The translations under genes were made by a program, and so were the position numbers. From positions 3,906,001 through 3,970,000 of the forward strand of contig NZ_AP019007.1 of assembly GCF_009176645.1 (NCBI RefSeq): 64,000 bases of DNA, in the 5' to 3' direction. A model generated the notes under the pieces. The model made no database searches and was not told the origin of the DNA. It saw nothing but the letters and a program-made list of their open reading frames with translations. The stretch is from Enterobacter oligotrophicus. Its GTDB lineage: Bacteria; Pseudomonadota; Gammaproteobacteria; Enterobacterales; Enterobacteriaceae. This document shows positions 48,619 to 56,207 of the stretch, piece after piece. The stretch's first letter is position 1. Each line of letters starts with the position of its first letter.

Positions 48619-51162
48619 TCAATGACACTGCGCGGCAGCGTTAATGATGCTGGATTTATCTTTCTCATCCGTTAGCGCGTAGTCAGCGACGCAATGTTCG
48701 CTGGAATCCTGCCCCCAGGAGACGGCAAGGTGTCCTTGCTGCGGCAAACCAGAGAGATAGGTCTGCCCATCGTTACCGACGATAAACTCATTGTCCTTAT
48801 CGTCTGTGGTGACCGTTGCGCCGAAGGGCAGCGGTTTACCGTTATGCGTAAGCGTCATCAGTACACGGTTACCCACGCGGGTATTAAAGCTGGCGCGCAC
48901 CACGGCACCGCGCGTTGGCGTGACAATTTGCGCAGCGTGAGTGACGTCGGCATCGTCCGGCAGCGTTTCGGTATCCAGCGCAACGGTGTTATGGCGATAA
49001 GCGGTGATGAACGGCACCACGGTATAGCCGCGGAAATCGGTTTCGACACCGGTCTGGTTAGCAATATGAGTGCCGTGCGTTCCGGGCGCTTTTACCAGGG
49101 CGATAGTTTCACCCAGCGGCTGGCTCAGCGTGATGCCGTTAGCGTGGGCGATCATGCCGCCCTGCAGCCCGACGTTCACCGTCTGCTGATATTTGTCCTG
49201 GCTGACGCCGCCGCTCGCTTCACCGTAGGTGCCTTTGTAATCGGCAGTCATACTGGTTGAACTGCCGCTGCCAGTGGTGCTGAGCCCCTCCTGAATATTC
49301 CAGTTCAGGTTGTCTTCCGGCAGCGCGGTACCGTTAAGACCGAAATTCTGCGTCGTCCCGTCTTTGGTGTTGTTCAGGTTGTAAGTGGCCCAGGTGTTAT
49401 GCATCCAGTGATCAAGCGGAACCGAAATGTTTAACGAGAACTGGTTGTCATTGGTAACAGATTCACCATCCTCATCGCTGTCCTGGGTATTTTTATTCAT
49501 GCTGTAGCTCAGGCTGTAACTCACGCCGTGCCAGCTGTTGTTATAACTGATGCCCATTGAGGTCATGTCCTGGCTCTGGTTCCAGTAGGTCTCTTTTACC
49601 AGGCTCAGGGTGAACGAGCCCCAGCCCTCGGGCAGCGTTTGATCGACGGTAGCTTCAGTGCGGGCACGGCGCTGCTGTGGGGCAGACCAGTCGTCCGAGC
49701 GGGTATACGACTCCATGGTGTCTTCCAGGGTGTAAAACCCTTTGCTGTTGTAGCGATAACCCGCCAGCGAGAAATTCGTCCCCGTACCGGCAAAATCTTT
49801 GCTGTAGCGCACGCGCCAGGACTGCCCCTTGCTGGACTGCTGCTTTTTCAGCAGCGCTTTTGCGCGCGTCACGTCGACGGAGAACGCGCCGAGATCGCCC
49901 ATGTTTTTCCCGGCACCAAAAGCCTGCGACTGATAATGGCTGCTCTGCTGTACGCCGCCATAGGCGGTAAAACCATAAGGCAGACCGTAGATAGCACTCC
50001 CCTGAGCAAAGGGTGTTTTCTCGACATCTTTGTCATAAGAGCGATAGCGTCCTGCAGTCACGCTGTAGCGGAGGTTTTTTTCACGTTGCAGCACGGGAAC
50101 AGAGGCGTAAGGCACCACGAAATGGCTTTCGCTGCCGTCCGTCTCTTTGACGGTGACCTGCAAATCGCCGCTGCTGCCTGTCGGGTAGAGATCGTTAATT
50201 TCAAACGCGCCCGGTGCGACGGTGTTCTGGTAAATGACATAGCCGTTCTGGCGTACCATCACCAGCGCGTTACTGTGTGCGGTGCCGCGAATAATCGGTG
50301 CATAGCCTCTTTCGCTATCCGGCAGCATGTCGCTGTCTGATTTGAGCTGCACACCGGTATAGGGCACGCTGTCGAACACATCTGAAGGTGAGGAACTTTG
50401 CCCGACTGTAACATCACTTTTCATCGCCACGATGTCACGTTGTGCATAGGTATAAACAGAAGAGAACTTCTGCTGTTCCTCTTTACCCGTGGTGCTGCGA
50501 TTCCATGTTGAATAGTTGCGAACGCGCCAGGCTCCAACGTTCAATCCGGGGCGCAGGTTGACATACTGGCTGCTGTTGTCCTGTTCACCCTGCTGCCGGG
50601 CACGGCTTTGGCTGGCGGTCGCGCTGTAGTTGAGTATGCCTGCGGTGATCCCTTCATCGAACTCTTTCGGGTCGATATAGCCGCGCGGCACCTGGCCCAG
50701 CGCAGTTTGCGGAATGCTGAGCAGCAACTGCTGATTTCGGACATGAAACGAAGCAGAGGCCGCAGGTATCGCACTCAGGTCAGCGCACTGTCCCTGAGCC
50801 AGCAGTTGCGGGTATTTTTTGGTTTTAATGCCGAGGCTTTTTAAATCATCCGCGCTGAAACATGGCTGAAGAGAACTATTCCCTTTAGCATCTTTTTGTA
50901 ATTTGAAGGTGACATTACGGGTGTCAATTTTATTATTATTAATAAAGATGGACACCTCATATTTACCCGGTGCCTGGCCTGGCCCTTTTTCATAGAGAGA
51001 CAGATCCGTTTTTCCCTGCTGGGGATTATCAATATCCAGTAACGCCGGGTTAAAATAATCATCAGCCCAGACCTGCTGTGCAAAGATCGCCATTGCCAGA
51101 CCACACAACAGGGTCAGCAAAGGGGATAAGCGGCAGGTAAAGGGCTTTTTAGTGCTGTACAT
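48619..51162 (-). CDS. Outer membrane fimbrial usher (FimD/SfmD-like)
   Basis: 847-residue usher that exports and orders pilin subunits. A signal peptide of about 33 residues precedes DDYFNPALLDIDNP, the typical start of the chaperone-binding N-terminal domain. The 24-strand barrel and plug follow (SYVGVP-like segments, PYTGVQLKSDSDMLPDS, RGTAHSNALVMVRQNGYVIY, TVAPGAFEINDLYPTGSSGD), with C-terminal domains ending in a conserved Cys pair (SEHCVADYA and AAAQCH). It starts 30 bases after the chaperone stop. Confidence 0.95.
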   Translation of the reverse strand: MYSTKKPFTCRLSPLLTLLCGLAMAIFAQQVWADDYFNPALLDIDNPQQGKTDLSLYEKGPGQAPGKYEVSIFINNNKIDTRNVTFKLQKDAKGNSSLQPCFSADDLKSLGIKTKKYPQLLAQGQCADLSAIPAASASFHVRNQQLLLSIPQTALGQVPRGYIDPKEFDEGITAGILNYSATASQSRARQQGEQDNSSQYVNLRPGLNVGAWRVRNYSTWNRSTTGKEEQQKFSSVYTYAQRDIVAMKSDVTVGQSSSPSDVFDSVPYTGVQLKSDSDMLPDSERGYAPIIRGTAHSNALVMVRQNGYVIYQNTVAPGAFEINDLYPTGSSGDLQVTVKETDGSESHFVVPYASVPVLQREKNLRYSVTAGRYRSYDKDVEKTPFAQGSAIYGLPYGFTAYGGVQQSSHYQSQAFGAGKNMGDLGAFSVDVTRAKALLKKQQSSKGQSWRVRYSKDFAGTGTNFSLAGYRYNSKGFYTLEDTMESYTRSDDWSAPQQRRARTEATVDQTLPEGWGSFTLSLVKETYWNQSQDMTSMGISYNNSWHGVSYSLSYSMNKNTQDSDEDGESVTNDNQFSLNISVPLDHWMHNTWATYNLNNTKDGTTQNFGLNGTALPEDNLNWNIQEGLSTTGSGSSTSMTADYKGTYGEASGGVSQDKYQQTVNVGLQGGMIAHANGITLSQPLGETIALVKAPGTHGTHIANQTGVETDFRGYTVVPFITAYRHNTVALDTETLPDDADVTHAAQIVTPTRGAVVRASFNTRVGNRVLMTLTHNGKPLPFGATVTTDDKDNEFIVGNDGQTYLSGLPQQGHLAVSWGQDSSEHCVADYALTDEKDKSSIINAAAQCH

Positions 51163-51192
51163 GATTATTTAGCGTGTCTGTACATGAATGAC

Positions 51193-51867
51193 TTAATTAA
51201 CGGTTGAAGACCAGGTATGACTGATGCTGCCGTAATCGGTAATAATTGACCATGACACGTTTGTGCCCCCGGTATTATCAGGCAAGGCAAAATGGGTTTC
51301 GCTTTTGGGTACTGCCCAGTTTGCTTTAGCAACTTTATGGCCGTTCAGTGTGACCGTCTGGAAATTCATATAAAAAGGTGTTGGGTTATTAACAACCAGA
51401 TCGTGACCTTCGCGATGCCATTCAAGTTTGTCCGCGACGTCTTCAGGTTGACCCTTTACCGCTGCAGGGCGATACAACAATTTAATACGCGTATTAATGG
51501 CGATTTGCAGAGTGTTCATCCCCTCCACACGTTTTGATGACGGGATCGCTTTAATATTCAGCCAGTACAGAGACTCACGATCTTCCGGCAAATTTCCCCC
51601 AGTACGCACGACACGCAGAACGTTATCTTCTTTCGCATCAAGACGGAAAAGCGGCGGAGTAATAAGAAAGGGGGCTTTATTCAGTTTTTTACCGCCAGAG
51701 TCGACCCAGGACTGGACCAGATAATCCATTGAATCCGGGTTTGAAAGACCGAGAGACGATTCCTTTTTATCTCCATGGTAAACCAGACGTGTGCCATTAA
51801 TAATGACACCGGCATGTGCCGTTGCTGCTGCCAGTAAAAGAGAAGCCAGTAAATAACCGTGACGCAT
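51193..51867 (-). CDS. Periplasmic fimbrial chaperone (FimC/SfmC-like)
   Basis: 224 residues with a signal peptide ending THAG/ATAHA, then the two Ig-like domains of PapD/FimC chaperones. The anchor residues are present: Arg in INGTRLVYHG (FimC Arg8) and Lys in TRIKLLYRP (FimC Lys112), with the alternating hydrophobic G1 strand NTLQIAINTRIKL. The short loop before G1 places it in the FGS subfamily. An unusual 14-base hairpin lies between it and the major pilin gene. Confidence 0.94.
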   Translation of the reverse strand: MRHGYLLASLLLAAATAHAGVIINGTRLVYHGDKKESSLGLSNPDSMDYLVQSWVDSGGKKLNKAPFLITPPLFRLDAKEDNVLRVVRTGGNLPEDRESLYWLNIKAIPSSKRVEGMNTLQIAINTRIKLLYRPAAVKGQPEDVADKLEWHREGHDLVVNNPTPFYMNFQTVTLNGHKVAKANWAVPKSETHFALPDNTGGTNVSWSIITDYGSISHTWSSTVN

Positions 51868-51888
51868 AAATCTTTCTCAATAAGAAGA

Positions 51889-51924
51889 AGAGATATCAGT
51901 TCCGGGGAAAGAACTCATATCTCT
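51889..51924 (-). other. Intercistronic hairpin between major pilin and chaperone
   Basis: AGAGATATCAGTTC and GAACTCATATCTCT pair over 14 bases with one mismatch around an 8-base loop. Only a poor T-rich stretch (TCTTCTTATT) follows. It could partly terminate or stabilise the upstream pilin message. Confidence 0.65.
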
Positions 51925-51936
51925 TGATTGACAATA

Positions 51937-52473
51937 TCAATTGTAGATGACGGTGAAAGTGGATACAGAGTTAGCCGGACCCGCTGTAATAGCCGCTTCG
52001 GTTTGAATATAACGTGCACCAAATTCCAGATCATTCACGGTGGTTCCGGATGCTAACGGATACTGCTGAGACGGCGTATACAGGCTGACCGGCTGCTCTG
52101 AGGCATCAACCAGCTGAATAGCGACGCCTGTTGCGGCATCTTCCTCTGGCGTGACTGCCAGCGTAGAGTTGTTATTTGTATCCGGCGTACCGCCAAAATT
52201 AATAGCAGCGGAGGTGACCGATTCCGGGCAATTTTTTAACTGGATATCAAACTTCGTCAATGTGCTGGTGGAGCCTGCACCGGTGAATACCGTTTTTGAG
52301 ACTTTACCCAACTGCACATTTAATGGATTACTTAATCCATTAACGACCTGACAAGCAGAATCAATAATTTCGCCCGTGAAGTTAATCTGACCTTCACCGT
52401 TTGTTGCTGCAAATGCGGATGCTGAACATCCCACCATTGCAGCGATGAATAAACCTAAAGCAACCTTGTTCAT
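51937..52473 (-). CDS. Major fimbrial subunit (SfmA/FimA-like)
   Basis: 178 residues with signal peptide MNKVALGLFIAAMVGCSASA then FAA. The mature N-terminus ATNGEGQINFTGEIIDSACQ is the FimA-type donor strand, and the disulfide pair lies in DSACQ and KNCPES. The C-terminal FTVIYN carries the penultimate Tyr used in chaperone binding. First gene of the operon, in the position of sfmA. The ATG at 52473 follows AGGA; an in-frame start 21 codons upstream has no signal peptide and is rejected. Confidence 0.93.
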   Translation of the reverse strand: MNKVALGLFIAAMVGCSASAFAATNGEGQINFTGEIIDSACQVVNGLSNPLNVQLGKVSKTVFTGAGSTSTLTKFDIQLKNCPESVTSAAINFGGTPDTNNNSTLAVTPEEDAATGVAIQLVDASEQPVSLYTPSQQYPLASGTTVNDLEFGARYIQTEAAITAGPANSVSTFTVIYN

Positions 52474-52731
52474 AATAAATCCTGATATGTTTTTCGCTAA
52501 AAATGTTGCCTGGACAGTTTCAGCGTTAATCCTCAATGATGTTTCGCTGAGTATTTAACCAAAAAAAGGATGTGTAAGAATCTTCTGCATAAATCACAAT
52601 TAATTTAAATAATGCTTGTTTTTAATTAATTTCATTTAAATCAGCGATTTGATAACGATGATAAAAAACTACCGTGGAGGTCTTCTTCAGGGCTATATTG
52701 TTAACAAGATGATGCCGTAAGGAGAGATGTC
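52474..52731. promoter_or_regulatory. AT-rich region between fimbrial operon and ybiB
   Basis: Contains the divergent promoters. It is strongly AT-rich near 52590-52650 (AATTAATTTAAATAATG and a similar run), which is a typical H-NS-prone feature of fimbrial promoters. I find no fimS-like inverted repeats or recombinase gene, so no phase switch is apparent. Confidence 0.5.
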
Positions 52732-53694
52732 GTGGATTATCGCAAAATTATCAAAGAGGTAGGGCGTGGGAAAAATCATGCACGTGACCTGGATCTGGAA
52801 ACCGCCCGTGCGCTCTACACACATATGTTGAATGGTGATGTGCCTGAGCTTGAAATGGGCGGTATTCTGATCGCACTTCGTATCAAAGGTGAAGGTGAGG
52901 CTGAGATGCGGGGCTTTTACGACGCAATGCAAGCGCAGACCCTCCGCCTGACGCCTCCCGTGGCGAAACCGATGCCGATTGTGATCCCAAGCTATAACGG
53001 CGCACGCAAACAGGCGAACCTGACGCCGCTGCTGGCTATTTTGCTGAATAAACTGGGTTTTCCGGTCGTTGTGCATGGTGTTAGTGAAGATCCGACCCGA
53101 GTTCTGACAGAAACCATTTTTGCGCTACTGGGGATTGAACCGACTCTGCACGCCGGGCAAGCGCAGGCGAAGCTGGATGGCCACCAGCCGGTATACATTC
53201 CGATTAGCGCGCTTTGTCCGCCGCTGGAAAAGCAACTGGACATGCGCTGGCGGATGGGCGTGCGCAACAGCGCACACACCCTGGCGAAACTGGCTACCCC
53301 GTTTGCTGAGGATGCTGCGCTGCGCCTTTCCAGCGTGTCGCACCCGGAGTACGTGACGCGGGTCGGTAAGTTCTTTGAAGAGATCGGTGGCCGGGCATTG
53401 CTGATGCACGGGACGGAAGGTGAGGTGTATGCCAATCCGCAGCGTTGTCCGCAACTGACGCTGATTGATTCCGCAGGCACGCGTGCTGTGCTTGAGCGTG
53501 GCGAAGAAAATAGCGATGTGATCCTGCCGCAGGCAAAAGATCCGCAGACCACCGCCCACTGGATTGCGCAGTGCCTTGCCGGAAATGTCCCTGTTCCACA
53601 CGCTATCAGGCTGCAGATGGCCTGCTGCCTGCTGGCAACGGGTGAGGCAGAGACGGTAGAAGCCGGGCTGGAACGTATTGCGCAGGCGTTTTAG
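52732..53694 (+). CDS. ybiB: YbiB, TrpD2-like nucleic acid-binding protein
   Basis: 320 residues, as in E. coli YbiB. It has the anthranilate phosphoribosyltransferase fold (RGKNHARDLDLETARALYTHML, GVRNSAHTLAKLATPF, LLMHGTEGEVYANP) but E. coli YbiB binds nucleic acid rather than phosphoribosylating anthranilate. The start is a GTG with AAGGAG seven bases before it. In K-12 it follows dinG directly and shares its SOS control; here the fimbrial operon separates them, so that link may be lost. Confidence 0.93.
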   Translation: MDYRKIIKEVGRGKNHARDLDLETARALYTHMLNGDVPELEMGGILIALRIKGEGEAEMRGFYDAMQAQTLRLTPPVAKPMPIVIPSYNGARKQANLTPLLAILLNKLGFPVVVHGVSEDPTRVLTETIFALLGIEPTLHAGQAQAKLDGHQPVYIPISALCPPLEKQLDMRWRMGVRNSAHTLAKLATPFAEDAALRLSSVSHPEYVTRVGKFFEEIGGRALLMHGTEGEVYANPQRCPQLTLIDSAGTRAVLERGEENSDVILPQAKDPQTTAHWIAQCLAGNVPVPHAIRLQMACCLLATGEAETVEAGLERIAQAF

Positions 53695-53728
53695 CAAAAA
53701 AAAAGCCCGTCCAGTGGCGGACGGGCAA
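53695..53728. terminator. Terminator serving ybiJ and possibly ybiB
   Basis: Stem GCCCGTCC/GGACGGGC with a 6-base loop; an A run before it on the plus strand becomes a T run for the minus strand (ybiJ). It also follows the ybiB stop directly. Confidence 0.85.
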
Positions 53729-53810
53729 ACAAGGGTAACAACAACAGGGTCAATGAGGGTTGGAGCATCTCACCAGAGGGTATGGCGAGGGTGGAGCATA
53801 ATGTGGTCGA

Positions 53811-54071
53811 TTATTTGTAGATAACCGCAGTGCCGCTCAGTTTGTTATTGGTGTTCGCGGAAGTGATGGTATAACCGCTTGCACCGGCAGCTGCGGCTTT
53901 CTCAGCCAGTTTGGCTTCCAGACCGTCCAGCGTGGTCGCGCCTTCAGCACTGACAACACCGATTTTGTTGAGGCTCTGCGCCTGAGCAGAAGAGACAGGT
54001 TCTGCAGCGAATGCGCCAAAAGACAGAGCGGACAGGGCAACAGCAGCAACAGCATATTTGATGGTTTTCAT
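53811..54071 (-). CDS. ybiJ: YbiJ, DUF1471/BhsA-McbA-family periplasmic protein
   Basis: 86 residues, as in E. coli YbiJ. A signal peptide MKTIKYAVAAVALSALSFGA then FAA precedes a short mature domain of the YhcN/BhsA/McbA family (QSLNKIGVVSAEGATTLDGL, EKAAAAGASGYTITSANTNN, KLSGTAVIYK). These proteins are linked to biofilm formation and stress, but YbiJ has no assigned role. Upstream frames extend 37 codons but lack similarity. The ATG at 54071 has AGAGA before it. Confidence 0.92.
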   Translation of the reverse strand: MKTIKYAVAAVALSALSFGAFAAEPVSSAQAQSLNKIGVVSAEGATTLDGLEAKLAEKAAAAGASGYTITSANTNNKLSGTAVIYK

Positions 54072-54318
54072 GATTAATCTCTCGCAGGTTATTCTGTTAA
54101 GGGGACGATGTTCCGTCGATGTGATAAGTATCACGTTTTTTTCTGAGAGATAAAATCGAAGAGAATTGACGTCATTGCTCAAAAAAACTGAACGACAAAT
54201 AACTTATTGAATATTAATAAATTCAGAGAGGCGATTTACACTTCTTGTCGCTGCGCTTTACAGAGTGAGTATGAAAGGCACATTCTGCTACACGTTTCAC
54301 TTAAAATCGTGAGCGTAA

Positions 54319-54339
54319 AGGTAACCGCTTGCGCGGTTA
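54319..54339 (-). terminator. Weak terminator-like hairpin after ybiI
   Basis: TTAACCGC and GCGGTTAC pair around GCAA on the minus strand, followed by CCTTTA, 18 bases past the ybiI stop. The T run is poor. Confidence 0.35.
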
Positions 54340-54356
54340 ACTTTGGTAAAGGAAAG

Positions 54357-54623
54357 TCAACGTAACTGGCTGTCTTTCGATCCTCTGCGATTATATCCTG
54401 AGTGAGAAGCATTATTTGAATCTTTCTCCTGCTGGCAGGTGATACATAACCGCACGCCGGGAATGGCTTTACGGCGCGCTTCAGGGATTGGCTCACCGCA
54501 CTCTTCACATTCAAATAAGCTCTCCCCGCGCGGAATTTCACCGCGAGCGCGGGCAACCGCATCTTCAATTGTACTGTTGATCTGTTCGTTAACGGCATCG
54601 TCATTTGCCCAGCCGGAAGCCAT
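54357..54623 (-). CDS. ybiI: YbiI, DksA/TraR-type zinc-finger protein
   Basis: 88 residues from the ATG at 54623, the E. coli length (a longer frame adds 25 codons without similarity). The C4 zinc finger is CEECGEPIPEARRKAIPGVR then LCITC, as in DksA and TraR. It lacks the long coiled coil of DksA, so it may not act on RNA polymerase in the same way. Function unknown. In K-12 ybiX and fiu follow it; here mcbA does. Confidence 0.93.
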   Translation of the reverse strand: MASGWANDDAVNEQINSTIEDAVARARGEIPRGESLFECEECGEPIPEARRKAIPGVRLCITCQQEKDSNNASHSGYNRRGSKDSQLR

Positions 54624-54696
54624 ATCACCCTCCTGAGTGGTATCCAGAACGCATAACATGAATATGGGGTTAAAAATCGTACAGTCAAGACGGGAC

Positions 54697-54728
54697 AAAA
54701 AGAAACTGCATCTGTCGGGCAGATGCAG
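54697..54728 (-). terminator. Terminator of mcbA
   Basis: A perfect 9-base stem CTGCATCTG/CAGATGCAG with a 5-base loop, followed on the minus strand by TTTCTTTTT. Confidence 0.88.
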
Positions 54729-54748
54729 TCAGGGGACAGGTTAAGACA

Positions 54749-55015
54749 TTATTTATAGATGGTGGCTGTACCATACATATGGTTATCTCCACCGGCGGAG
54801 TTCACCACAAAACCTTTGGCACCTTCCTGGCGGGCTTTTTCAGCCAGTTTATCCTGCAGATCGTCAAGGTTGCTCGCACGGCTTACTGAAACCGTACCAG
54901 CAGGTCGAAGCTGGCTGGTATCTGTGCCGTCGGTCAGAGGCTGAACTGACCAGGCAGAGAATGACGCTGTCGTCAGCGCACCAGCGATTACAGCAAGGGT
55001 CAGGTACTTTTTCAT
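54749..55015 (-). CDS. mcbA: McbA, DUF1471-family periplasmic protein
   Basis: 88 residues with a signal peptide (MKKYLTLAVIAGALTTASFS then AWS) and a mature BhsA/McbA domain (PAGTVSVSRASNLDDLQDKL, EKARQEGAKGFVVNSAGGDN, HMYGTATIYK). In E. coli the YncC/McbR repressor controls mcbA and the product reduces mucoidy and affects biofilm. GAGGA precedes the ATG at 55015 by 7 bases; a GTG two codons earlier is less likely. Confidence 0.92.
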   Translation of the reverse strand: MKKYLTLAVIAGALTTASFSAWSVQPLTDGTDTSQLRPAGTVSVSRASNLDDLQDKLAEKARQEGAKGFVVNSAGGDNHMYGTATIYK

Positions 55016-55256
55016 AATCACATCCTCAGGGAAACAACAGGTGATTCCTCTTAAGTTTAGAAGCCTGGCGAGTGTGATTTAGCGCAAAAATTTGATTATG
55101 ATCTGCTTATTTTTTGAACGATATTAATTGACAAATCATTGACAGATCATAGACATACAGGCGGCTGATTTTGGTCGCTTTTTCCCCTTTCGCAGAGAGA
55201 TATTTACCGTTGGGTCAGCAAAGGGTATCTTACGCCGCTGTTTAAAGGAGAATGCC

Positions 55257-56168
55257 ATGACTTCCCAAAAGCCGGGATTGCACCCGCGTAACCGCCATCG
55301 CAGCCGCTATGATATGAAAGCGCTGTGCCTGAGCTGCCCTGAGTTGCAGGACTTTATCGTGCAGACGCCTGCTGGCGAACCTTCGGTTAACTTTGCCGAC
55401 CCGCAGGCAGTCAAAACCCTGAATAAAGCGCTGCTGGCTCATTTTTATGGTGTGACGCACTGGGACATTCCCGAAGGCTTTCTCTGTCCGCCAGTTCCTG
55501 GCCGGGCCGATTACGTTCATCATCTCGCCGACCTGCTGGCAGACGATAATCATGGTGTGATACCAGAACAGGCGTCCGTTCTGGATATCGGTACGGGGGC
55601 AAATCTCATCTACCCGCTGATTGGTGCTCACGAATATCACTGGCGTTTTACCGGCAGTGAAACGAGCGCTGAAGCCTTCTCCAGCGCACAGGCGATTATC
55701 AGCGCAAATGCAGGTTTAAGCCGCGCGATCCGCCTGCGTCGCCAAAAAGATGCTGCCTCAATCTTCAACGGCATCATTCATAAGAACGAGCAGTACGATG
55801 CCACCTTGTGTAATCCGCCGTTCCATGACTCAGCCGCCGCCGCCCGTGCGGGCAGCGAGCGTAAGCGTCGCAACCTCGGGCAGGCTGAAGACGCCGCGCT
55901 GAACTTCGGCGGCCAGCAGCAGGAGCTGTGGTGCGAGGGGGGAGAAGTGGCGTTTATCCTGCGGATGATTGCCGAAAGTCAATCATTTGGCCGTCAGGTG
56001 AAGTGGTTTACCACGCTGGTATCGCGTGGCGATAACCTGCCGCCGCTGTATCGTGCATTGACCGACGTCGGTGCGGTAAAAGTGGTGAAAAAAGAGATGG
56101 CCCAAGGCCAGAAACAGAGTCGTTTTATCGCCTGGACATTTATGGACGATAACAAACGCAGTAAGTAA
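55257..56168 (+). CDS. rlmF: 23S rRNA m6A1618 methyltransferase RlmF
   Basis: 303 residues (308 in E. coli RlmF/YbiN). It methylates A1618 of 23S rRNA at N6. SAM-binding [16 protein letters not shown] near residues 102-117 and the amino-methyltransferase catalytic motif NPPF ([10 protein letters not shown]) are present. AAAGGAGAATGCC precedes the ATG. It is convergent with ybiO and divergent from mcbA. Confidence 0.96.
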   Translation: MTSQKPGLHPRNRHRSRYDMKALCLSCPELQDFIVQTPAGEPSVNFADPQAVKTLNKALLAHFYGVTHWDIPEGFLCPPVPGRADYVHHLADLLADDNHGVIPEQASVLDIGTGANLIYPLIGAHEYHWRFTGSETSAEAFSSAQAIISANAGLSRAIRLRRQKDAASIFNGIIHKNEQYDATLCNPPFHDSAAAARAGSERKRRNLGQAEDAALNFGGQQQELWCEGGEVAFILRMIAESQSFGRQVKWFTTLVSRGDNLPPLYRALTDVGAVKVVKKEMAQGQKQSRFIAWTFMDDNKRSK

Positions 56169-56175
56169 CCGCTCG

Positions 56176-56200
56176 GCCCGGTCGCGTTACGCCACCGGGC
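56176..56200. repeat. REP-like inverted repeat between rlmF and ybiO
   Basis: GCCCGGT and ACCGGGC flank CGCGTTACGCC between convergent gene ends. It may act as a terminator-like structure for both. Confidence 0.6.
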
Positions 56201-56207
56201 AACCACG

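Noticed and set aside
52474..52731. A fimS-like invertible promoter element.
   Set aside because: No matching 9-base inverted repeats and no recombinase gene were found in the window.
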